A stretch of DNA of 6,226 nt, taken from positions 1-6,226 of the forward strand of contig QNXQ01000093.1 of assembly GCA_003978875.1 (NCBI GenBank), read 5' to 3'. How positions within the stretch are numbered: position 1 is the stretch's first letter; the number at the start of each line of letters is the position of its first letter. This DNA comes from Aquifex sp. Its GTDB lineage: Bacteria; Aquificota; Aquificia; Aquificales; Aquificaceae. This document shows positions 1 through 4,953 of the stretch, one piece after another. Made by a program: the position numbers and the translations under genes. Below the pieces are notes generated by a model. It ran no database searches, was not told the origin of the DNA, and was given only the letters and a program-made list of their open reading frames with translations.

Positions 1-1
1 A

Positions 2-382
2 ATGCCCGTAATTTTTAATGAAAAGAGAGAAATAGAAGGCATTCCAGGGAATTACCCTTTTACCGCGGAAAATCTATTCAGAGTTGGTCTGGCACTTTGT
101 ACCCTTTGGATTATAGATAAAGAAGTTGAAAAACCCGTTTTATCCATTGAAGAAGCTAATTTCGTTACCTTATCGTTAGCGGTTGGTTTCATGAATGCGG
201 GAGGTGATGTGGTATTGAAAGAAAAGGGAGACATAGAACTTACCCTGCTAAAAGGAGATACTTGGAAGGTGAAAATTTCTCCTTTCACCGATGCAGATTT
301 AAAGAAACTCGAAAGCATGCTTTTCGGAAGGTATCCAATACCCAAAAGAACAGGTGAAGACATAGGTCTTTTTAGATGTTAA
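2..382 (+). CDS. small protein resembling a truncated phosphohexomutase domain I
   Basis: This is a 126-residue soluble protein with no signal peptide or membrane segment. Residues 4-34 (IF, then EGIPGN, FTAEN, RVGLALCT) read like the start of phosphoglucomutase/phosphomannomutase enzymes (GIRG, then LTPE, then VGLALGT). Residues 57-71 (LSLAVGFMNAGGDVV) read like the following domain I helix and strand (AL..GL.SAGVDV). Residues 86-125 (WKVKISPFTDADLKKLE, then GEDIG) resemble the segment after the active site (NGIKI...G..L..E...IE...IG). The Ser-His-Asn-Pro phosphoserine loop, which should lie between these parts, is absent. So are the metal-binding, sugar-binding and phosphate-binding domains, since the enzymes run to about 450 residues. 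It should therefore not be an active mutase. The N-terminal match starts close to Met1, so the ATG at position 2 is probably the real start, although only one upstream base is visible. It is likely co-transcribed with the exonuclease gene 12 nt downstream. The resemblance is read by eye; function is unknown. Confidence 0.75.
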   Translation: MPVIFNEKREIEGIPGNYPFTAENLFRVGLALCTLWIIDKEVEKPVLSIEEANFVTLSLAVGFMNAGGDVVLKEKGDIELTLLKGDTWKVKISPFTDADLKKLESMLFGRYPIPKRTGEDIGLFRC

Positions 383-394
383 ATTAAAAAACTT

Positions 395-1264
395 ATGAAA
401 ACCCTTTATATATTGGACGGTTCTTCTTTTGTATACAGGAGTTTTTTCGCTCTACCAAATCTTTCAACGAGTAAAGGTTTTCCCACGAACGCAATATACG
501 GCTTCCTCAGAATGATTTTTGCTTTGATAAAAAAGGAAAAACCCAAGTACCTTGTTGTAGTATTTGACGCTCCTGCAAAAACAAAACGCCAGGTCTTATA
601 CACCCAGTATAAAAAGCAAAGACCCAAAACACCTGACCCCCTAAAGATTCAAATTCCGGTTTTGAAGGAAACTCTGAGATTGGCAGGTATTCCTATTTTT
701 GAAGTTCCAGGATACGAAGCGGACGATATAATAGCGTTTCTCGCAAAAAAGTTTTCCAACGAATCTTTCAGGGTAAAAATTTACTCCCCCGACAAAGATT
801 TGCTGCAGCTTGTATCCGATAAAGTTATTGTGGTAAACCCTATGAACGAGGAAGTGTTTAATGAAAAGAAAGTAGTAGAAAAATTTGGTGTAAAACCTCA
901 AAATATTCCCGACTACCTTGCCCTGGTTGGAGATAAAGTAGACAATATTCCGGGAATAAAGGGAGTAGGTCCTAAAACCGCTATAAACATTCTGAAGAAG
1001 TTCAGAAATGTTGAGAATATCCTGGAAAATTGGGAAGCGTTTCGAAAACACTACCCGGAAGCGGATAAAAAGGAGCTTGAGCTTTCCTACAAATTAGTAA
1101 AGCTTTATACAGACATTGATTTGGATGTATCCGAAGAAGACCTTAAACTCAATAAGCCGGATTTTGTAAAGCTCAAGCAAAAGCTCCAGGAACTTGAAAT
1201 GAAAAGTCTTTTGAAGGAAGTGGACAGAGTTTTTAAAACTACAACACAAGCCACCCTATTCTGA
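395..1264 (+). CDS. stand-alone 5'-3' exonuclease (DNA polymerase I 5' nuclease type)
   Basis: This 289-residue protein corresponds to the N-terminal 5' nuclease domain of bacterial DNA polymerase I, with no polymerase attached. The family removes 5' flaps and RNA primers in Okazaki-fragment maturation and in repair. The two-metal site acids are visible: D8 (LDG), D58 (VFDAP), E108/D110/D111 (YEADD), D133/D135 (SPDKDL), and D180/D183 (GDKVDNIPG). The helix-3-turn-helix DNA-binding segment follows at about 185-203 (IPGIKGVGPKTA). R65, Y72, K73 and R76 match the usual R...YK..R clamp region. The full nuclease domain is present and then ends, as in Aquifex, whose PolA is known to lack this domain. 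The last five residues, QATLF (285-289), look like a bacterial sliding-clamp-binding peptide. No clear Shine-Dalgarno sequence precedes the ATG; the stop of the upstream gene is 12 nt away, so coupling is possible. The 3' end overlaps nfo by 9 nt. Confidence 0.95.
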   Translation: MKTLYILDGSSFVYRSFFALPNLSTSKGFPTNAIYGFLRMIFALIKKEKPKYLVVVFDAPAKTKRQVLYTQYKKQRPKTPDPLKIQIPVLKETLRLAGIPIFEVPGYEADDIIAFLAKKFSNESFRVKIYSPDKDLLQLVSDKVIVVNPMNEEVFNEKKVVEKFGVKPQNIPDYLALVGDKVDNIPGIKGVGPKTAINILKKFRNVENILENWEAFRKHYPEADKKELELSYKLVKLYTDIDLDVSEEDLKLNKPDFVKLKQKLQELEMKSLLKEVDRVFKTTTQATLF

Positions 1265-2095
1265 ATATATTTCTCTTAAAATTTTCAGATTTACGATGTC
1301 CATATTTCCTTCTTTGGGCGTTTCAAGGTAATAGGGAAGCGTTGAAAAGTATTCATCTTTCAGGAGATTCCTAAAACCTTCAAGCCCTATATAACCCCTT
1401 CCTATGTGTTCATGTCGGTCCTTCCTTGCCCCCAATGGAACTTTACTATCGTTGGCATGTATTGCTTTAATACTTTCAAACCCCACAGTTTTTTCAATCT
1501 CTCTTTTAAATTCACCAAAACCCTTCTCCGTGTTTATCTCATAACCGTAAGCGAAAGCGTGACAGGTATCGAGACATATACCCAGTTTTACACCGTCGAA
1601 ACACTTTATAATTCTTACCAATTCCGAAAAATTCTTCCCTATATCTCCCCTTTCTCCTGCGGTGTTTTCCAATAAAACTGTTGTAAATTTCGGTGAGTAC
1701 TGAGAAAAAATTTCTTCAAGGGATTTTATAACTTTTTTTAATCCTTCTTCTTCGTCTATACCTGTCGCTGTTCCCGGGTGAAAGTTGTAATAATGAATAC
1801 CTACTTCATCGCAAAACCTAAGTTCCTCTAGGAAGACCTCTATTGATTTTTTTCTTAAATCTTCCTTGGGAGAAGCAAGGTTAAGAAGGTAAGGTGCATG
1901 AACTATTACAGGAGCATTAAACTCTCTCAATTTTTCCATGAATGCCTTTTTGGTTTCTTTACTTACCCCCTTCCACTTCCAAACTCTGGGACTCCGCAGG
2001 AAAAATTGAAATACTTCAGCCCCTATCTCTCTTGCCCTCAAAAAGGTTTTTGTAATGCTACCGGAAGCGGAAACGTGAGCACCGAACAAAGCCAT
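1256..2095 (-). CDS. nfo: endonuclease IV (AP endonuclease family 2)
   Basis: This 279-residue protein has the normal length for Nfo. It cleaves the backbone 5' to abasic sites in base excision repair using a trinuclear zinc centre. All nine expected ligands can be placed: H66 (HAPYLLNLA), H106 (FHPG), E143 (LLENTAG), D176 and H179 (GICLDTCH), H213 (IHANDSK), D226 and H228 (KDRHEH), and E258 (YLETP). The three family signature blocks are complete. The start ATG overlaps the stop of the upstream DHH gene (TGATG), which supports both this start and translational coupling. The stop lies inside the 3' end of the exonuclease gene on the other strand. Two DNA-repair enzymes that could act in the same long-patch pathway thus converge here, although they are not in one operon. 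Confidence 0.97.
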   Translation of the reverse strand: MALFGAHVSASGSITKTFLRAREIGAEVFQFFLRSPRVWKWKGVSKETKKAFMEKLREFNAPVIVHAPYLLNLASPKEDLRKKSIEVFLEELRFCDEVGIHYYNFHPGTATGIDEEEGLKKVIKSLEEIFSQYSPKFTTVLLENTAGERGDIGKNFSELVRIIKCFDGVKLGICLDTCHAFAYGYEINTEKGFGEFKREIEKTVGFESIKAIHANDSKVPLGARKDRHEHIGRGYIGLEGFRNLLKDEYFSTLPYYLETPKEGNMDIVNLKILREIYSE

Positions 2096-3072
2096 CAGGC
2101 GTAAACCTTTTGAATTTTTAATTCTTCCCTTATTGCAGATAGAAGTTTATTCATTGCTTCTTCATAAGAATTTGCCCTTATCTTTGCCCCTGAAGCGTAC
2201 TTGTGTCCTCCGCCCCCCAACCTTTCGGCAATCTTACCTACGTTGACATCTCCTTTTGCCCTTAGGGATACCTTCCATATACCTTCTTCGGGTTTCTCCG
2301 TAATGGCGTAAGCTACCCTAACACCTTCTATGGATCTTGGATAGTTTACAAGTCCTTCCGTATCTTCATATGTCGTACCAGTTTCATCGAGAAATCTTTT
2401 GAATATCGTTATTCCAGCAACAATTCCGTTTTCGTGAAGTTGCAGTGTGTCAAGGACTTTAGCTATGAGTTTCATCTTATTAACACTTTCCCGTTCAGAA
2501 AACATGGTATAGACGTAATAGGGATCTGCTCCATAGTATACAAGCTCCTTTGCTAATTCAAATGTCCTTTCATCCGTATTGGAATATCTGAAAAAGCCGG
2601 TATCCGTAGCAAGTCCAGTATATATACACGTAGCGATTTCCTTATCCATTGCAGTTTCATCCCAGGCTTTAATAATTTCATAAATCAATGCAGCTGTCGC
2701 GGGCGCGGTAGGGTCTATATAGTCATAAATTCCGTAAAAATCTCCACCGATATGGTGGTCTATTCTTATTTTTTTTCCTACCTTTACCTCTGTACCTACT
2801 CTGTAAAATCCCGAAGCGTCAACAACTATTCCGATATCGTAAAACTTATTATCGGGTTTTATAACCTCTTCAGCTCCAGGAAGGAAATCGAGAAAGTGGG
2901 GAACTCCATCTTTAGAGCCTATATAGACCTCTTTACCTTTCTTTTTTAGAAACTTGTAAAGGGCAAGACCGCTTCCGAGGGAATCTCCGTCGGGATTCTC
3001 ATGGGTAAGAATTAAGATAGACCCTTTAGCACTTTGAAGAAAGTCCACAATGGGAATACTTTTCTTCACCAT
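2095..3072 (-). CDS. DHH/DHHA1 phosphoesterase, NrnA-like (nanoRNase / pAp phosphatase)
   Basis: This 325-residue protein is about the usual NrnA length. The N-terminal DHH domain carries motif I THENPDGDS (23-31; H24, D28, D30), motif II VVDASG (D85), the name-giving DHH at 105-107, and motif IV GLATDTGFFRYSNT (D157). The DHHA1 substrate-binding domain ends with GGGGHKYASGA (286-296). In characterised relatives this layout degrades 2-5-mer RNA and dephosphorylates 3'-phosphoadenosine 5'-phosphate using manganese. It is too short for RecJ, which has extra DNA-binding domains, and it lacks the CBS and nucleotidyltransferase domains of related proteins. The ATG has a good ribosome binding site (GGAGGG, 8 nt upstream). 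It is coupled to nfo through a 1-nt overlap. The family assignment is firm. The exact substrate (nanoRNA, pAp or short DNA) is not shown by sequence. Confidence 0.92.
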   Translation of the reverse strand: MVKKSIPIVDFLQSAKGSILILTHENPDGDSLGSGLALYKFLKKKGKEVYIGSKDGVPHFLDFLPGAEEVIKPDNKFYDIGIVVDASGFYRVGTEVKVGKKIRIDHHIGGDFYGIYDYIDPTAPATAALIYEIIKAWDETAMDKEIATCIYTGLATDTGFFRYSNTDERTFELAKELVYYGADPYYVYTMFSERESVNKMKLIAKVLDTLQLHENGIVAGITIFKRFLDETGTTYEDTEGLVNYPRSIEGVRVAYAITEKPEEGIWKVSLRAKGDVNVGKIAERLGGGGHKYASGAKIRANSYEEAMNKLLSAIREELKIQKVYA

Positions 3073-3080
3073 TTTTATAA

Positions 3081-3086
3081 CCCTCC
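3081..3086 (-). promoter_or_regulatory. ribosome binding site of the NrnA-like gene
   Basis: GGAGGG on the minus strand lies 8 nt before the ATG at 3072. It sits in the near-palindrome ACCCCTTGGAGGGT, in which ACCC could pair with GGGT and partly hide the site. Whether that weak four-pair stem matters, particularly at high temperature, is doubtful. Confidence 0.7.
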
Positions 3087-3093
3087 AAGGGGT

Positions 3094-3099
3094 ATAATA
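3094..3099 (-). promoter_or_regulatory. possible -10 element for the NrnA-like gene
   Basis: TATTAT on the minus strand (5 of 6 to TATAAT) would start a transcript just before the ribosome binding site, giving a leader of about 15 nt. No convincing -35 element lies at the right distance, so read-through from the upstream helical-protein gene is equally possible. Confidence 0.25.
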
Positions 3100-3143
3100 T
3101 ATTGAGAAAAATTTTCACTTGATATGACTTTTTACAAATAATT

Positions 3144-3635
3144 TTACGCTTCCCTCTCAATAATCCTTTCCCCCAGCAGAAGTGAAATTTCCAAGGACTG
3201 GGCTAAGTCCTCAAGGGTTCTGATAATTTCTCGGGAAGAGGATAGTTCCAACTTTTCCAAAGCGTTTTCGATTTCTTCAAGAATCTCTTCAAGCTTTTCC
3301 AAAAGAGGTTTATTTTCTATTCTTAAGTTCTCAAGAAAAAAAGGTGCATACCTTTCTACAGCCGGAAGGAGTAAAGAAACGAGGGAAAGACTTTCGGAAG
3401 AGAGAATAAGGGCTTCCTCCTTTATATCCTTTTCCTGAATTTCTTCGAGCTCTCCGAGAATCAGGGATATAAGCTTTATATCTGCACTTATTCTTCTTAT
3501 TGTTTCTTGTACACTTGCGACAGTTTCCGGGGAATACTTAGGAGTACTTACGAGATAAGTGGTTGTGACCCTTTGTTGAAATTCTATTTCTTCCTCCAAG
3601 CGGGAAAGAAGCAAATGTAGAGGATAAAACTCCAT
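3144..3635 (-). CDS. all-helical protein of unknown function
   Basis: I do not recognise this 163-residue protein. It has no Cys or Trp, only the initiator Met, one His and just two Gly (61, 155), and it is very rich in Glu and Leu. Long amphipathic helices are likely at about 4-25, 36-70, 72-92 and 108-158. The stretch 111-130 has coiled-coil-like spacing of Leu/Ile with Glu/Lys (LLEKLEEILEEIENALEKLE). There is no signal peptide, membrane helix or metal-binding motif. It is probably a cytoplasmic helical bundle or oligomerising partner protein. It is flanked by gaps of 58 and 71 nt to same-strand neighbours, so it may have its own promoter; a perfect TATAAT lies 11 nt before its ATG and no Shine-Dalgarno is visible. 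A GGAGGAAG inside codons 13-15 is not followed by a usable start. It is accepted as a gene from its length, its coherent helical composition and its fit in the gene order. Confidence 0.75.
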   Translation of the reverse strand: MEFYPLHLLLSRLEEEIEFQQRVTTTYLVSTPKYSPETVASVQETIRRISADIKLISLILGELEEIQEKDIKEEALILSSESLSLVSLLLPAVERYAPFFLENLRIENKPLLEKLEEILEEIENALEKLELSSSREIIRTLEDLAQSLEISLLLGERIIEREA

Positions 3636-3646
3636 AATGAATTTAA

Positions 3647-3652
3647 ATTATA
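3647..3652 (-). promoter_or_regulatory. -10 promoter element of the helical-protein gene
   Basis: A perfect TATAAT on the minus strand ends 11 nt before the ATG at 3635. Transcription starting 6-8 nt downstream of it would leave a leader of only about 3-5 nt. The best upstream match (TTTAAA, 14-nt spacer) is a poor -35 element. Confidence 0.4.
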
Positions 3653-3684
3653 TCTATTCAAAAGGGTTTAAAAAGGAGAAGCAA

Positions 3685-3707
3685 CAGAAAAGTTTAAGAA
3701 ACTTCTG
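3685..3707 (-). terminator. weak hairpin at the stop codon of the KamA-family gene
   Basis: On the minus strand CAGAAGTTT, a CTT loop, then AAACTT(TT)CTG form a 9-pair stem with a 2-nt bulge. The TAA stop starts in the loop. T-rich sequence follows (TTGCTTCTCCTTTTT). The stem is AT-rich and the T-run is not directly attached, so it may be a poor terminator or a 3'-end stabiliser. It is uncertain in a thermophile. Confidence 0.3.
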
Positions 3708-4818
3708 AAAGGGAAACCTTATATTCATCAACGAGTTCGGTATAGTCATCAAACCAGTGTGCCTCAGGATTTCTCTTGTATATCATAAATTTGCCTCTAT
3801 TTTCTGGATCCGCAGCCCTATGGTATCTGAAGAAAATAAGCTCATCAGTTTTTCCTAAGATTTCTATTTTTCCTGTTTCGTGAGACATTACGTACCTTAC
3901 CCTTGCAGCAAGTCCCGATACTTCAGCCCTTACCGCTTCTACAAGGTCAATTGTTTCCTCTATGGGAGTGGAGTATGCTTTATTTCCAGCGGTAGGTCTG
4001 CATTGGAAGAGATAGTAAGGAGGTACTCCTATGAAAGAGAGTTCTTCCAGTAAAGTTTTTAAAGTTTCAAAGTCGTCGTTAATTCCCTTAAGAATAGGAG
4101 TTTGATTGGTTAAAGTTGTTCCCGTTTTCTGAACGAGTTCTATAGCTTTTTTAGCTTCGTCAGTTAACTCTCTGGGATGGTTGAAGTGGTTCATTAGATA
4201 AAGCTTTTTACCCGTTTCGGTATTAAACCATTCGAAGAGTTCAAGAAGTGCGGGGTCATCAATAACCCTGAAGGGGTTTACCGCAAGCATTTTAGACCCT
4301 ATTCTTACTATTCTCACGTGGGGAATTTCCGCTAAAGCCTTCAAGATTTTCTCCAATTTGAATGTGGCAAGAACCAGTGGGTCTCCTCCTGTGAGCAGAA
4401 CGTTGTTTATTTCAGGATGGTTTCTAATGTATTCCAACCCTTCTGAGACATCCCTTGCAACTTCATCGTTGTCGTTCATAAATAACCTTTTTCTAAAACA
4501 AAATCTGCAGTATATGCCGCAAACATCCGTAACCAATGAGAGTGCTGTATCCGGATATTTATGTTCTAAACCGTGAACTTTCATATATTTGCTTTCGTTG
4601 GAAGCGTCCAGTTTACCCCATACTTCAAGCTCTTCCGTAGTAGGTATAACAATTCTCCTTATAGGGTCATTAGGATCGTCCCAGTTGATTAAAGAGTTGT
4701 AGTAGGTATTTGTTCTAAATGCAAACTTTTCAGTTACCTCTTTGAGCTCCCTTTTCTCTTCTTCAGGGAGCTGGTCTATAAATTTTAGGTCAATAATGTA
4801 TTTAACTTTTCTACCCAT
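3694..4818 (-). CDS. kamA: KamA-family radical SAM, PLP-dependent protein (aminomutase-like)
   Basis: Read from the ATG at 4818 this is 374 residues. The iron-sulphur/SAM motif is CGIYCRFC (C100, C104, C107), followed by FRKR, with R109 matching the arginine that holds the substrate carboxylate in lysine 2,3-aminomutase. TGGDPL (143-148) is the glycine-rich SAM motif. The PLP-binding lysine is probably K317 (HETGK). The family moves an amino group from the alpha to the beta carbon of an amino acid. The lysine-binding aspartates of the classical enzyme are not conserved: QCD reads QCR (R274), and the DAPGGGGK region reads VMSHETGK. Lysine is therefore an unlikely substrate, and an acidic one is conceivable. 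An in-frame GTG at 4824 would add two residues, but it overlaps the ribosome binding site, so the ATG is preferred. The gene is divergent from gpsA and is followed after 58 nt by the helical-protein gene. The family call is firm; the symbol is a family name only. Confidence 0.93.
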   Translation of the reverse strand: MGRKVKYIIDLKFIDQLPEEEKRELKEVTEKFAFRTNTYYNSLINWDDPNDPIRRIVIPTTEELEVWGKLDASNESKYMKVHGLEHKYPDTALSLVTDVCGIYCRFCFRKRLFMNDNDEVARDVSEGLEYIRNHPEINNVLLTGGDPLVLATFKLEKILKALAEIPHVRIVRIGSKMLAVNPFRVIDDPALLELFEWFNTETGKKLYLMNHFNHPRELTDEAKKAIELVQKTGTTLTNQTPILKGINDDFETLKTLLEELSFIGVPPYYLFQCRPTAGNKAYSTPIEETIDLVEAVRAEVSGLAARVRYVMSHETGKIEILGKTDELIFFRYHRAADPENRGKFMIYKRNPEAHWFDDYTELVDEYKVSLSEVS

Positions 4819-4823
4819 TCTCA

Positions 4824-4830
4824 CCTCCTT
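4824..4830 (-). promoter_or_regulatory. ribosome binding site that sets the KamA-family start
   Basis: AAGGAGG on the minus strand is a near-perfect anti-16S match, 5 nt before the ATG at 4818. The alternative GTG at 4824 begins within this site and so cannot use it. This is much the strongest ribosome binding site in the window. Confidence 0.85.
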
Positions 4831-4888
4831 TTCAAGGTTTTTTAATTTTTATCAGGGAATGTTAAAAGATTTTTAAGGCTTACAAATT

Positions 4889-4897
4889 GAGTGCTAA
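4889..4897. promoter_or_regulatory. exact half-site of a CIRCE-type operator
   Basis: GAGTGCTAA on the plus strand (TTAGCACTC on the minus) equals one arm of the HrcA operator TTAGCACTC-N9-GAGTGCTAA. The other arm, expected at 4871-4879, matches only about 4 of 9 bases. The site lies between two divergent genes, neither a chaperone gene. A chance match to a 9-mer is possible. Confidence 0.2.
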
Positions 4898-4911
4898 CAT
4901 TAATCTAAACT

Positions 4912-4940
4912 TTTATAAGTAAAATTTCAAGTTTTATAAT
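4912..4940 (+). promoter_or_regulatory. probable gpsA promoter
   Basis: A perfect TATAAT at 4935-4940 lies 17 nt after TTTATA (4912-4917, 4 of 6 to TTGACA). The transcript would start about 6-8 nt before the gpsA ATG. A second -10-like TATAAG at 4914-4919 is less well placed. Confidence 0.45.
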
Positions 4941-4953
4941 ATTAGCTTCAGCT

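Larger units (their letters stand above)
4819..4953. other. divergent intergenic region between the KamA-family gene and gpsA
   Basis: This AT-rich stretch of 135 nt must hold promoters for both directions. The gpsA promoter is at its right end, the AAGGAGG ribosome binding site at its left end and the CIRCE-like half-site in the middle. For the leftward gene the best promoter guess is TTGAAA and TAGATT, 18 nt apart (minus strand, about 4899-4928), which is weak and would give a leader of about 75 nt. No small ORF or strong hairpin was seen. Confidence 0.5.

Noticed and set aside
641..1051. A 136-codon open frame on the minus strand inside the exonuclease gene
   Set aside because: It is a shadow of a well-supported gene. 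The translation is rich in Tyr/Phe/Asn with no family pattern, and it has no ribosome binding site.
2095..3072. RecJ-type single-strand exonuclease
   Set aside because: It has the DHH and DHHA1 domains but, at 325 residues, lacks the extra nucleic-acid-binding domains of RecJ; the layout fits NrnA.
3093..3098. A perfect TATAAT on the plus strand as a rightward promoter
   Set aside because: No rightward gene follows; everything downstream to 4818 is on the minus strand. An antisense RNA cannot be excluded, but nothing supports one.
3104..3116. AT-rich palindrome after the helical-protein gene as a terminator
   Set aside because: The stem is almost entirely A-T (GAAAA/TTTTC) with essentially no loop, and would not be stable enough to terminate transcription, least of all in a thermophile.
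3591..3598. GGAGGAAG within the helical-protein gene as an internal ribosome binding site
   Set aside because: No ATG, GTG or TTG follows at a suitable distance in frame; it simply encodes Leu-Glu-Glu-Glu.
4819..4824. GTG start giving a KamA-family protein two residues longer
   Set aside because: The GTG overlaps the last base of the AAGGAGG ribosome binding site, whereas the ATG at 4818 is correctly spaced from it.
4871..4897. A complete CIRCE operator
   Set aside because: The left arm position matches only about 4 of 9 bases, so only a half-site is claimed.
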